From JAEUJM01 sp041918615 (GTDB lineage: Bacteria > Actinomycetota > Acidimicrobiia > Acidimicrobiales > DATDAH01), in NCBI GenBank assembly GCA_041918615.1, contig JAYRVH010000043.1, positions 186,001 through 250,000 of the forward strand: a DNA stretch of 64,000 nucleotides, in the 5' to 3' direction. Below are positions 16,094-26,058 of the stretch, one piece after another. The translations under genes and the position numbers were made by a program. Each line of letters begins with the position of its first letter. The stretch's first letter is position 1. The notes beneath the pieces were generated by a model, which worked only from the letters and a program-made list of their open reading frames with translations, searched no databases and had not been told where the DNA came from.

Positions 16094-16136
16094 CCGCTGA
16101 GGACGTCGGAAGTCGTTCGGCATCGTGATGCCCGAC

Positions 16137-16142
16137 TAGTTT
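16137..16142 (+). promoter_or_regulatory. -10 element before the thioredoxin-like gene
   Basis: TAGTTT followed by eight bases and the GTG at 16151; no ribosome site. Confidence 0.5.
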
Positions 16143-16150
16143 CTTCGGCC

Positions 16151-16642
16151 GTGGCGAGTGCTCCCCCTGCCGACATCGAACTCGAGCCAATGGATGGCCA
16201 AGGCCGACCGCTCTCCGAATGGCTGACGACCTTCCAGCTGGTCTGCGTGGTGCTCGATCCCTACACCTGGGAGAGCGCCTGGATCCTCGAGACCGCCGGT
16301 CGCCTGCTGCGCACGTACGCCGAGTCGGACTGCCGCGTCGCCTGGTTGGTCACCGCCCCTTCCGCGGAGGCCCGGCAGTTCCTCGGCCCCTGGGGCGAGG
16401 AGATCCTCACCTTCGTCGACCCCGAGCGCGAGATCGTCAAGGCACTGCATCTCGAGCAGCTACCGGCGCTGGTGCACATCACCCAGGACGGCGCGCTCGC
16501 CGGCGTGGCCGAAGGTTGGGACGCCGCCGACTGGCGGCCCATCACCCATGAGCTCAGCCGCATGCTCAGTTGGAGCACCCCGGTGCTCCCCACCGCCGGC
16601 GACCCCGGCCCCTTCGCCGGCTCCCCCGCCCTCGGCGCCTAG
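16151..16642 (+). CDS. Thioredoxin-fold protein lacking the CxxC motif
   Basis: A 163-residue protein with the strand-helix pattern of a thioredoxin-like domain: FQLVCVVLDPYTWESAWIL, CRVAWLVTAP, EEILTFVDPEREIVKAL and the cis-Pro-like LEQLPALVHI followed by GVAEGWDAADW. The usual CxxC is replaced by DPYTWES, so it cannot act as a dithiol oxidoreductase. The GTG start fits the leaderless promoter. Its stop is one base from that of the convergent fumarase gene. Possibly a binding or regulatory domain; function unknown. Confidence 0.7.
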   Translation: MASAPPADIELEPMDGQGRPLSEWLTTFQLVCVVLDPYTWESAWILETAGRLLRTYAESDCRVAWLVTAPSAEARQFLGPWGEEILTFVDPEREIVKALHLEQLPALVHITQDGALAGVAEGWDAADWRPITHELSRMLSWSTPVLPTAGDPGPFAGSPALGA

Positions 16643-16643
16643 C

Positions 16644-18071
16644 TCACAAGAGACCGCCGCGGCTCATCGCCTCGATGTCGAGGGCACTGTCGACCTCGGC
16701 CTCGGTGAGCAGGCCCCGTTCGAGCACGACCTCACGGATCGTCTTCTCCTCCTTCAACGACGCCTTGATCACCTCGCCCGCCGCCTCGTAGCCGATGTAG
16801 GGGCTCAGGGCGGTGCCGATGGAGGGCGACGACTCGGCATGGCGCCGGCAGCTCTCGACGTTGGCCTCGATCCCGTCGATGCACTTGTCCGCGAAGACGC
16901 GGCTCACGTTGGCGAGCAGCCGGATGGACTCGAGCAGGTTGCGGGCCATCACCGGCATGAACACGTTGAGCTCGAGCGTTCCCTGTGACCCACCGAAGGC
17001 AACCGCGGCGTCGTTGCCGAAGACCTGCGCCCCCACCTGGGTCACCGCCTCGGGGATCACCGGGTTGACCTTGCCCGGCATGATCGACGACCCCGGCTGG
17101 AGACCGGGGATGAGGATCTCGCCGAGGCCGGTCCGCGGCCCGCTGCCCATCCAGCGCAGGTCGTTCGCGATCTTGATGAGCGCCACGGCCACGGTGCGGC
17201 ACTGTCCCGAAGCCTCGACCAGTGCGTCACGCGCGCCCTGGGCGGCGAAGTGGTCGCGAGCCTCGGTGAGCGGCAGCCCCGTTCGGTCGACGAGTCGCGC
17301 GATCACGGCAGGGGCGAAGGCGGGCGGTGCGTTGATGCCGGTGCCGACGGCCGTTCCACCCAGCGGGATCTCACCGACGTGCGCCAGGCAGCCATGGAGT
17401 CGCTCGGCGCCCTGGGAGACCTGGGCGGCATAGCCCGAGAACTCCTGCCCGAGCGTGACCGGGGTGGCATCCATGAGGTGGGTGCGACCCGACTTCACCA
17501 CGTCGGCGAACTCGTCGGCCTTGCGCCGAAGCGCCGTGGCCAGGTGTTCCAGCGCCGGGAGGAGATCGGCGTCGATCGCCTCGACGGCGGCCAGATGGAT
17601 GGCCGACGGGAAGACGTCGTTCGAGGACTGGGAGGCGTTCACGTGATCATTCGGGTGCACGGCGCCGGCAGTGCCGAGGCGCTCCGATGCCAGCGTGGCG
17701 ATCACCTCGTTCGCGTTCATGTTCGACGACGTGCCCGAACCGGTCTGGAACACGTCGACGGGGAAGTGCTCGTCCCAGTCACCGGCGGCCACCTCGTCGG
17801 CGGCCCACGCAACGGCCTCGCCGATGCGGGCGTCGACTCCGGGCACCTCGTCGAGCCCCGCGTTGACCCTGGCGGCATCCCCCTTGATGAGCGCCAGCGC
17901 ACGAATCAGGCGGCGTTCGATGGTGAGGCCCGAGATGGGGAAGTTCTCGACGGCACGCTGGGTCTGGGCGGCGTACTTGGCGCGGACCGGTACGTGCACG
18001 TCACCCATCGAGTCGCGCTCGATGCGGAACTCCTGGTTGCCGGACGGGCCGTCGGACGATGCGTCGCGCAT
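16644..18071 (-). CDS. fumC: Class II fumarate hydratase
   Basis: A 475-residue fumarase of the citric acid cycle, interconverting fumarate and malate. The superfamily signature GSSIMPGKVNP is intact, with TGSGTSSNMNANEVIA, HPNDHVNASQSSNDVFPSA and KSGRTHLMDATPVTLGQE forming the active site. Length matches class II enzymes. The ATG at 18071 lies seven bases after TACGGT. The open frame upstream of it is not part of the gene. Its stop abuts a convergent thioredoxin-fold gene. Confidence 0.97.
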   Translation of the reverse strand: MRDASSDGPSGNQEFRIERDSMGDVHVPVRAKYAAQTQRAVENFPISGLTIERRLIRALALIKGDAARVNAGLDEVPGVDARIGEAVAWAADEVAAGDWDEHFPVDVFQTGSGTSSNMNANEVIATLASERLGTAGAVHPNDHVNASQSSNDVFPSAIHLAAVEAIDADLLPALEHLATALRRKADEFADVVKSGRTHLMDATPVTLGQEFSGYAAQVSQGAERLHGCLAHVGEIPLGGTAVGTGINAPPAFAPAVIARLVDRTGLPLTEARDHFAAQGARDALVEASGQCRTVAVALIKIANDLRWMGSGPRTGLGEILIPGLQPGSSIMPGKVNPVIPEAVTQVGAQVFGNDAAVAFGGSQGTLELNVFMPVMARNLLESIRLLANVSRVFADKCIDGIEANVESCRRHAESSPSIGTALSPYIGYEAAGEVIKASLKEEKTIREVVLERGLLTEAEVDSALDIEAMSRGGLL

Positions 18072-18078
18072 GTTTCCG

Positions 18079-18084
18079 ACCGTA
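18079..18084 (-). promoter_or_regulatory. -10 element, leaderless start of fumC
   Basis: TACGGT on the minus strand, then seven bases, then the ATG at 18071. Confidence 0.55.
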
Positions 18085-18160
18085 GCGGCCGCCCGCTGCG
18101 CACTGGAGGGCGGGCACCGGGGAGACCGCCGACGAGCGCACTGGTACGCGCGCCCAGGGC

Positions 18161-19048
18161 CTACAGAGGCGGCCTGAGTGGGTGCGCCACGAAGAAGGCC
18201 CAGAGCAGGTCGCCGCCCCCGACCGTGGCACCGGTCGGCCACGCCGCATCGGCACCGGCGAGCTCGTAGGACTCCACAGCCGCTCCGTCCGCGCAACCGC
18301 GGAAGGTCCGGTGGGTGACGTCGGCCGCCGGGGCCTCACTTCTGGGTTCAGGGCTGCAGCCGTAGCGGTCGGCCCATCGGGTCAAGGCCTTCCGCTGCTC
18401 GGGTGCGGGGGCGCTTCCGAAGAGGCCGAGCAACGGGACGGGACGCTCCTGTGGGCACGCGACGGGATAGGCGACGTCGCCCACCACGCCGACGGCGGCG
18501 ATCCGATCCGACAGATCGCAGGCCAGGCGGCCGGCGAAGCGGGCACCGTCCCCGAGGCCGGCAAGGTAGACCCGCTGAGGCTCGAGGCAGAAGTCGTCCT
18601 GCGCCTGATCCAGCAGGTCGGCGACGAAGGCGACGTCCGCAGAGTCGCCGCGGTGGTCCCAGGCCGGCGGGTCGCCGGTGGCCTGGGGGGTGAGGGTGAC
18701 GAACCCGTCGGTCTCGGCGGTCTGGGAGAGGCCGCTGATCGTGGCCTCCTCGAGGGCGGTGCTCCCGGAGTCGTGCAGGTCCACCACCACGGGCATGGCC
18801 ACGCCCTCGTACGAGCTCGGCACGTAGCGGAGGTAGGAGCGCTCGATGCCGCCCGACTCGATCGTCTCGAAGCTCGTGCCCGTCGCGACCGGCTCGGCGG
18901 CCACGCAGGTGGGATCGAGCGGCGGCACGGTGACGGCGATGCCGGTCGTGGAGGTGGGAACGGCGTCTTCGGGCTCGCCGCCACCACCGCACGCCGATGC
19001 TGCGAGCGCGAGCGCGAAGGCGACGACCGGCACCGACCGTCGTGGCAC
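18161..19048 (-). CDS. LpqC/PHB-depolymerase-like lipoprotein lacking the catalytic triad
   Basis: A 295-residue secreted lipoprotein: signal peptide to the lipobox ASAC (Cys 20), then a Thr/Pro linker. The body follows the esterase-D/PHB depolymerase (LpqC) fold, with YLRYVPSSY, PVVVDLHDSGS, and RVYLAGLGDGARFAGRLACDL, then SDRIAAVGVV. The nucleophile elbow, normally GxSxG, reads GLGDG, with Gly 166 in place of Ser. The usual GGGHxWP reads GADAAWP, so the catalytic His is Ala, and the Asp region reads LFGSAPAP. All three catalytic positions appear lost. The GTG at 19048 comes seven bases after the ABC-F stop. Likely a binding protein or pseudoenzyme. Confidence 0.8.
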   Translation of the reverse strand: MPRRSVPVVAFALALAASACGGGGEPEDAVPTSTTGIAVTVPPLDPTCVAAEPVATGTSFETIESGGIERSYLRYVPSSYEGVAMPVVVDLHDSGSTALEEATISGLSQTAETDGFVTLTPQATGDPPAWDHRGDSADVAFVADLLDQAQDDFCLEPQRVYLAGLGDGARFAGRLACDLSDRIAAVGVVGDVAYPVACPQERPVPLLGLFGSAPAPEQRKALTRWADRYGCSPEPRSEAPAADVTHRTFRGCADGAAVESYELAGADAAWPTGATVGGGDLLWAFFVAHPLRPPL

Positions 19049-19055
19049 GGTTCGG

Positions 19056-20663
<1,608 letters not shown>

Positions 20664-20742
20664 CCCGCCATTGTGGGGGTTCGGACAGCGGTTGACGCGG
20701 CAGATACGCGTAGAGGGAAATAGCCGGACCGCTGGCCTGGTT

Positions 20743-20758
20743 GGGCAACACGTTGCCC
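20743..20758. promoter_or_regulatory. Palindromic operator candidate upstream of the PPOX gene
   Basis: Perfect 7-base arms, GGGCAAC and GTTGCCC, flank a 2-base centre in the 130-bp region between the divergent ABC-F and PPOX genes, 35 bases before the PPOX start. Size and symmetry fit a dimeric repressor site. Confidence 0.4.
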
Positions 20759-20793
20759 CGACCGATCCCGCCACCACCAGGAGCGCATCACCG

Positions 20794-21180
20794 ATGCCCG
20801 TCGAGCCCGCCGTCCGAGACCTGATCGCCGCCGGCAACTTCGCCGCCCTCGCCTACCACCGTGCCGACGGCACCATCGCCAACCACGTCATGTGGGTCGA
20901 CACCGACGACGACCACCTGCTCGTCAACACCGAGGTGCATCGGCCCAAGTTCAAGGCGATGGAAGCGAACCCCGACGTCACCATCACCATCTGGGACAAG
21001 GCCAACCCGTACCACTACGCCGAGGTTCACGGCACCGTCGTCGACACCGACGACAGCCAGGCCGCAAGGGACCACATCGACACGTTGTCCCAGCGTTACA
21101 ACGGCACCGACTACGCCAACCCCATCCAGAGCCGCCGCGTCATCGTCAAGATCGCGCCGGACCGCCAGCGGGTCCAGTAG
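20794..21180 (+). CDS. PPOX-class F420-dependent oxidoreductase
   Basis: A 128-residue split-barrel protein of the F420-binding PPOX group. Features are NFAALAYHRADGTIANHVMW, the cofactor segment NTEVHRPKFKAMEANPDVTI and YAEVHGTVVD, with C-terminal RRVIVKIAPDRQRVQ. Length and layout match the F420H2-dependent reductases common in mycobacteria. The ATG has CAGGAG ten bases upstream, so this transcript has a leader, unlike many neighbours. It is divergent from the ABC-F gene, with a palindrome between them. Confidence 0.9.
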   Translation: MPVEPAVRDLIAAGNFAALAYHRADGTIANHVMWVDTDDDHLLVNTEVHRPKFKAMEANPDVTITIWDKANPYHYAEVHGTVVDTDDSQAARDHIDTLSQRYNGTDYANPIQSRRVIVKIAPDRQRVQ

Positions 21181-21201
21181 CGGCGGCCGCTCGCCCGCAG
21201 G

Positions 21202-21507
21202 TCATTCGCGCCACCACCGGTCACACACACAGGCGTAATCCACCGGGATCTCAGGATCACCAGGCTCCAGGCCCAGCTCCTCGACCTCTTTGAACCATCG
21301 ATCACGGAGCGAGGTCGGCAGGTCTGCACCGCACCAGGGACAGTGAGCGATCGACAACGAGCTTGTGCCGCCGTCCTGGTAGGTCAGCCCGTACTCACGG
21401 AAGACGGGTGAGTACGTGACTGGGACGTCGGGGTCAGCCAGCGAACGAGCCATCTCCTCGCAACCGTCCTGGTGCGGGCGATCACCCGCAGCACTCATGA
21501 TCGCCAT
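21202..21507 (-). CDS. Small CPWCG-motif protein (DUF6980-like)
   Basis: A 101-residue protein with SIAHCPWCGADLPTSLRDRW followed by an acidic helix (FKEVEELGLEPGDPEIP) and VCDRWWRE. This resembles the DUF6980 family as I remember it. The CxxC pair plus Cys in GCEEM and YACVCD could bind zinc. Met 4 (21498) is an alternative start. It begins nine bases after the acyl-CoA ligase stop on the same strand, probably the last gene of that unit. Function unknown. Confidence 0.65.
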   Translation of the reverse strand: MAIMSAAGDRPHQDGCEEMARSLADPDVPVTYSPVFREYGLTYQDGGTSSLSIAHCPWCGADLPTSLRDRWFKEVEELGLEPGDPEIPVDYACVCDRWWRE

Positions 21508-21516
21508 CGATGCCGC

Positions 21517-23064
21517 TCAGTTGACCTGGCGGTCGCGGCCCTCCCAGTAGGGCGCCCGCAGCTTGAACTTCTGCAGCTTGCCCGTGGCGGTGCGGGCCAG
21601 CTCGTCGCGGATCTCGACCGAGGTCGGGCACTTGTAGTGGGCCAGGCGCTCACGGCAGTGGGCGATCAAGTCCGCCTCGGTCAGCGTGTCGGCGCCGTCG
21701 CCGCTGACGACCACCAGGGCCTTCACCGTCTCGCCCCACTTCTCGTCGGGCACGCCGATGACGGCCACCTCGGTGACGTTCGGATGGGAGAACAGGGCAT
21801 CCTCGACCTCGATCGACGACACGTTCTCGCCCCCCGAGATGATCACGTCCTTCTTGCGATCCGAGATGGTGAGGTAGCTGTCCTCGATGACGCCGCCGTC
21901 GCCGGTGTGGAACCAGCCGTCGACGATGGCGTCGGAGGTGGCCTCGGGTTGCTCCCAATAGCCCTCCAGCACCATGTTGCCGCGGGCCAGCACCTCGCCC
22001 ATGTCGTCGACGGCCAGCTGAACGCCCACCACGGGGGCGCCGGCGCGGCTGAGCAGCTGCGCCCGCTCGCCGGGGGGCAGGTCGTCCCACTCCTCGCGCC
22101 CGCGGTTCATGGTGAGCACGGGCGCGGTCTCGGTGAGCCCGTAGATCTGGATGAACTCCCAGCCCAGCTCGGTCTCGACCCGTTCGATGGTGCGGGTGGG
22201 AGGCGGCGCACCGGCCACCACGATGCGGGTGGTGCCGGCGCCGGGGATGGGGCCGTCCCACTCGGCGGCGGCGTCGAGGACAGCAGCCACAACAGCCGGG
22301 GCCGCGCACAGAAGGGTGACGCCCTGGGCCTCGACCCGGCGCAGGATCTCGGCGCCGTCGACCTTGCGCAGCACCACCTGGCGCACTCCCATGCCCGCGA
22401 CCGCGAACGGCATCCCCCAGCCGTTGCAGTGGAACATCGGCAGGGTGTGCAGGTAGACGTCACGGTCGCTCACCCCGGCGTGCCACCCGAAGCCCATGGC
22501 GTTGATCCACAGGTTGCGATGGGTCATCTGCACGCCCTTGGGCCGCGCTGTGGTGCCGCTGGTGTAGTTGATCGTGGCGGTGGCGTCCTCGTCCGGCACC
22601 CAGGGCACCGGCTCGGCGGGCGGCGAGCCCACCCCGAAGAGGGAGGCGTCGGTCTCGGGCCCCAGGACCATGCGTCGCGGCGCGTCAACCGATGACAGCG
22701 CCTCGTCCAACTCGGGGTCGACCAGCAGCAACGACGCGCCGCAGTGCTCGACGATGTAGGCGATCTCCACCGGGCTGAGCCGGAAGTTGACGGGCACGAA
22801 CACCCGGCCCCAACCGCTGACGCCGAAGAACGACACCAGCATCCGGGCCGCGTTCTGCGACACCATCGCCACCCGCTCCCCCGGGGCGATGCCCAACTCG
22901 TCCAAGGCGGCGGCCTGGTTGCGGGCCAGCTCGGCGATGCGGGCGTAGGTGACCTCGCCCCACGAGGGCGCGGGCTGATCGGGCTCGTCCACCACCCCGA
23001 CCCGTTCGCCGTAGACGGCGGCGGCCCGGTCGAGGTAGTCGCGGATGGTCAGGTCGACCTTCAT
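21517..23064 (-). CDS. AMP-forming acyl-CoA synthetase/ligase
   Basis: A 515-residue adenylate-forming enzyme that activates a carboxylic acid to its CoA thioester. The ATP-binding P-loop is YTSGTTARPKGVQMTHRN, the A5 motif is IYGLTETAP, A7 is DGWFHTGDGG, A8 is DRKKDVIISGGENVSSIEVE, and the A10 Lys lies in TATGKLQKF. The ATG at 23064 has GACAGGAG upstream; the longer frame is rejected. Adjacent SDR and LLM genes suggest a fatty or alicyclic acid catabolic role. Chain-length specificity cannot be read. Confidence 0.93.
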   Translation of the reverse strand: MKVDLTIRDYLDRAAAVYGERVGVVDEPDQPAPSWGEVTYARIAELARNQAAALDELGIAPGERVAMVSQNAARMLVSFFGVSGWGRVFVPVNFRLSPVEIAYIVEHCGASLLLVDPELDEALSSVDAPRRMVLGPETDASLFGVGSPPAEPVPWVPDEDATATINYTSGTTARPKGVQMTHRNLWINAMGFGWHAGVSDRDVYLHTLPMFHCNGWGMPFAVAGMGVRQVVLRKVDGAEILRRVEAQGVTLLCAAPAVVAAVLDAAAEWDGPIPGAGTTRIVVAGAPPPTRTIERVETELGWEFIQIYGLTETAPVLTMNRGREEWDDLPPGERAQLLSRAGAPVVGVQLAVDDMGEVLARGNMVLEGYWEQPEATSDAIVDGWFHTGDGGVIEDSYLTISDRKKDVIISGGENVSSIEVEDALFSHPNVTEVAVIGVPDEKWGETVKALVVVSGDGADTLTEADLIAHCRERLAHYKCPTSVEIRDELARTATGKLQKFKLRAPYWEGRDRQVN

Positions 23065-23113
23065 CGGCACTGCTCCTGTCGTGGGGAACGCTGGGGTTGA
23101 GGGTGGTTGGCGG

Positions 23114-23887
23114 TCATCGGGCGGTGAACCCGCCATCGACGGCCAGCACCTGGCCGGTCACGTAGGTGCTGGCGTCGCCGGCCAGGTACAGCAGCGCGCC
23201 GTCGAGCTCGTCGGCTCGTCCCGGGCGACGCATCGGGGTGTTGCGCTCGATCCAGCGCATGCTGCGCTCGTCGGCGAACATCGCGTCGGTCATCTCCGAG
23301 GCGAAGTAACCGGGGGCGATGGCATTCACCCGCACGCCGTCGGTGGCCCACTGGCAGGCCAGCTCGCGGGTGAGGCCCACGACCGCGGTCTTGGAGGCCA
23401 CGTAGGCGGCCTGGCTGTTGGGGGCGGCGGCGACGAGGCCGTGGACCGAGGAGATGTTGACGATGCTGCCACCCCCCTGGGCGATCATCGCCACCGCCAC
23501 CTGCTGGCTCAGCACGAACACCGCGTTCAGGTTCACCTCGACCACCCGCCGGAACAGCGCCGGGTCCTCCGCCTCGGCCTTCTCGGTGGCGTCGCCGATC
23601 CCGGCGTTGTTGACCAACACGTCCACCCGACCATGGCCGTCCAGCGCGGTTCCCACCAACCGGGTCAGGTCGGCGTCGTCGGCCACATCGCACACCACGG
23701 GCACGAATCGGTCGAGGTCGGCGGCGAGAGCGTCGAGACGATCGGCCCGCCGGGCCGCGCCGATCACGGTGGCCCCAGCGGCGTGGAGCACACGAGCGAA
23801 CCGCTCGCCCAGACCTCCCGACGCCCCGGTCACGATCGCGACCCGCCTGTCGAGGCGGAGCAGGCGATCGAGGTCGGCGGGGTTCAT
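23114..23887 (-). CDS. SDR family oxidoreductase
   Basis: A 257-residue classical short-chain dehydrogenase. The NAD(P) motif is VTGASGGLGERFA, then VLVNNAGIG, catalytic Ser in VNISSVHG, YVASK for Tyr and Lys, and the C-terminal YVTGQVLAVDGGFTA. Arg residues after the second strand (AARRADRLDAL) suggest NADP(H). It ends 49 bases before the acyl-CoA ligase start on the same strand. Only 26 bases separate its start from that of the divergent LLM gene. Confidence 0.92.
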   Translation of the reverse strand: MNPADLDRLLRLDRRVAIVTGASGGLGERFARVLHAAGATVIGAARRADRLDALAADLDRFVPVVCDVADDADLTRLVGTALDGHGRVDVLVNNAGIGDATEKAEAEDPALFRRVVEVNLNAVFVLSQQVAVAMIAQGGGSIVNISSVHGLVAAAPNSQAAYVASKTAVVGLTRELACQWATDGVRVNAIAPGYFASEMTDAMFADERSMRWIERNTPMRRPGRADELDGALLYLAGDASTYVTGQVLAVDGGFTAR

Positions 23888-23895
23888 CGTGGCGA

Positions 23896-23901
23896 AGAGT
23901 A
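23896..23901 (-). promoter_or_regulatory. -10 element, leaderless start of the SDR at 23887
   Basis: TACTCT on the minus strand, eight bases before the ATG. The overlapping plus-strand TAGTAAT (23900-23906) lies seven bases before the divergent ATG at 23914, so two promoters share this 26-base gap. Confidence 0.5.
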
Positions 23902-23913
23902 GTAATGGTCGCC

Positions 23914-24813
23914 ATGAAGGTGCGCGTGGGGTACGGGTTGGGCACTCGCAGCACGACCAACGACCAGGACCGGTTCGCCGCGATGGTGGACGACCTCGAG
24001 CGCCTGGGCTTCGACTCGCTGTGGCTGAGCGAGCGCATCAGCGGCGACTCGCCCGACCCCGTGGTGGGCATGGCCTTCGCCGCCGGTCGCACCACAAGGC
24101 TGAAGTTCGGGATGAGCGTGATGGTGCTGCCGGGCCGCAACCCGATGCTCGTCGCGAAGTCGCTGGCCACGCTGGACCGTTTGTCGAACGGACGCCTGCT
24201 GCCGGCGTTCGGCCTGGGTGTTGCCGACCCCCGCGAGCAGCAGGCGTTCGGCGTCGAGCGCAAGGCGCGGGCCGCGATCTTCGACGAGGCGCTTCCGTTG
24301 ATCCGCCGCCTCTGGAGCGAGGACGCCGTCGACCACGACGGCGCGCACTGGCAACTGCGGGCTGCCACCGTGCGTCCCCAGCCGTTGCAGCAGCCGCTGG
24401 ATGTGTGGCTGGGCGGCCAGGCACCGTCAGAGCTGCGCCGGGTCGGGCGCCTCGGCGACGGCTGGCTGCCCTCGTTCTGCGACGCGGAGGACGTGCGCCG
24501 GGGCCGCGCCGCCATCGAGGTGGCGGCCGACGAAGCCGGACGTGCGATTGACCCCGAGCACTACGGCGCCCTCGTCGCCTACGCCGACGGCGAGGTGCCC
24601 GAGGCGCTGGGCGCATTCATCCGGCAGCGCCGGCCCGACATCGACGATCCCCGCCTGCTCATCCCCACCGACCTGCCCTCGCTGCGCCACCGCCTCGAGG
24701 ACATGATCGAGGCGGGCGCCTCCAAGTTCGTGGTGCTCCCCCTCACCGAGCCCGACGACTGGGCCACTGAGCTCGAAGCCGTCGCCGCCGAGCTTCTCCC
24801 CCTTCAGAACTGA
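23914..24813 (+). CDS. LLM class F420-dependent oxidoreductase
   Basis: A 299-residue luciferase-like TIM-barrel protein. Recognised segments are MKVRVGYGLGTRST, LERLGFDSLWLSERI, VVGMAFAAGRTTRLKFGMSV, VLPGRNPMLVAKSLATLDRL and the cofactor-binding LGGQAPSELRRVGRLGDGWL. The size and single-domain layout fit the F420-dependent subgroup. The ATG at 23914 fits the AT-rich TAGTAAT seven bases upstream; an in-frame ATG at 23905 is the alternative. It is transcribed away from an SDR/acyl-CoA ligase pair, which may supply its substrate. Confidence 0.88.
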   Translation: MKVRVGYGLGTRSTTNDQDRFAAMVDDLERLGFDSLWLSERISGDSPDPVVGMAFAAGRTTRLKFGMSVMVLPGRNPMLVAKSLATLDRLSNGRLLPAFGLGVADPREQQAFGVERKARAAIFDEALPLIRRLWSEDAVDHDGAHWQLRAATVRPQPLQQPLDVWLGGQAPSELRRVGRLGDGWLPSFCDAEDVRRGRAAIEVAADEAGRAIDPEHYGALVAYADGEVPEALGAFIRQRRPDIDDPRLLIPTDLPSLRHRLEDMIEAGASKFVVLPLTEPDDWATELEAVAAELLPLQN

Positions 24814-24822
24814 ATTCCCGCC

Positions 24823-24870
24823 AACTTGCGCGCGTTCATGCCCCTCTGGGGCGATGGACGCGCGCCAGTT
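24823..24870. terminator. Long imperfect hairpin after the LLM gene
   Basis: Arms 24823-24844 and 24848-24870 pair over about 20 positions with one mismatch, one G-U and one bulge around a 3-base loop. It starts ten bases after the stop at 24813 and before a same-strand gene, so it probably terminates the first transcript. Confidence 0.6.
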
Positions 24871-24948
24871 CAGATGGTCGCGGCACATCGACTGCCACTA
24901 CCTCCGCCCCGCACACCTAGAGTTGGCGGGCAACCCGAGGGGGATCTG

Positions 24949-26058
24949 ATGACGGCACAGGTCGAGTTCAGCGAGCACGAGCTGCTGGAGAGCCACCCGT
25001 ACGAGGCGCCGCTGATCGCCGGCGGCGTGACGTGCCACGGCGGGTTCGACGCCGACGGCGCCTACGTGTCGCCTCGCACGAAGCACCGCTCCCCCGCCAT
25101 CCAGGCCTGGCAGGCGCAACATCGCGAACGGTCCGCCACCCCCCTGTTCCACCTGCCGCTCGACACCTGGCCGGCGAACTACCCCAACGTGGCCCAGGCC
25201 AAGCACCTGATCGCGGGCGGCGTGCCCGAGCCCGTCATCGCCACCCTCACGCGGATCGGCACCGTCGAGGGCTTCGGTGGGATGATCCGGCTCTCGGTCG
25301 TCCCCGATCTCCGCGCGGCGTTCGCGGAGGAGGTCACCGGCACGGCGATGACCCACCTCGACCGTGGCCTCTACGAGGCACATGCCCGCGACGAGGCGGG
25401 CCATGAAGGAGAGGGCGGCCACAAGCAGATGTGGTTCGCGGCCCGCGACATCGCCTTCGACCACCCGGTCACCCGGGACGAGACCGCGCTGATGCTCGAG
25501 CGCATGGGAATCGCCACGCCGGGCAGCCTGGGGAAGCTCGATCTCGCCGCCGCTCGCGCACGGGCGATGGCCGGCCGCCTGTGGCCGGACGACGTGGGCT
25601 TCGACCTCGAGATGCTGGTCGAGCGCATGACCCGCCTCCTGCTCATCGAGATCTCCGCCTTCCACACCTTCGCGTGGGCCGAGGCCGTCCTTTCCGACAC
25701 CGATCTCGTTGGTGGCGAGGGCGAGGCCGCGCGCCTCGTCTCGTTCATCCGCCAGGACGAGCAACCGCACGTGGAGTACCTGCGCACCGTGCTGTCGGAG
25801 ATGCGCGACCGCACGTTCGTCGGCGAGGGCGGGGCCCACCACGCAGGCTCCGACCTGGTGGGGCGCATCTGGGACCGTGCGCTCGCCGAGTCGCTCGGGG
25901 CCCGGCGCACCGACACCATGGACGTCGTGCTCCACGAGGTCTCCCACGCCCTCGACGCGAGACCCGACGGGGGCGACCTCCTGGCCCGGTTCCACGACCT
26001 CGGCGACTTCGCTCCCGACGCGGACGGCGCCTGGGTCGAGCAGGGGCAAGCGGCATGA
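24949..26058 (+). CDS. Putative ferritin-like di-iron protein
   Basis: A 369-residue, mainly helical protein I do not recognise by name. Two DExxH motifs, YEAHARDEAGHEGEGGH (about residues 143-159) and FIRQDEQPHVEYL (about 265-277), with Glu in LLIEISAFHTFAWAEAV between them, are spaced like the ligand helices of ferritin-like di-iron oxygenases. The start ATG has GAGGGGGATC upstream. The stop overlaps the ATG of a flavin-dependent LLM monooxygenase by four bases, so both are made together. It may be an oxygenase working with the LLM enzyme. The di-metal role is inferred from motifs only. Confidence 0.65.
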   Translation: MTAQVEFSEHELLESHPYEAPLIAGGVTCHGGFDADGAYVSPRTKHRSPAIQAWQAQHRERSATPLFHLPLDTWPANYPNVAQAKHLIAGGVPEPVIATLTRIGTVEGFGGMIRLSVVPDLRAAFAEEVTGTAMTHLDRGLYEAHARDEAGHEGEGGHKQMWFAARDIAFDHPVTRDETALMLERMGIATPGSLGKLDLAAARARAMAGRLWPDDVGFDLEMLVERMTRLLLIEISAFHTFAWAEAVLSDTDLVGGEGEAARLVSFIRQDEQPHVEYLRTVLSEMRDRTFVGEGGAHHAGSDLVGRIWDRALAESLGARRTDTMDVVLHEVSHALDARPDGGDLLARFHDLGDFAPDADGAWVEQGQAA

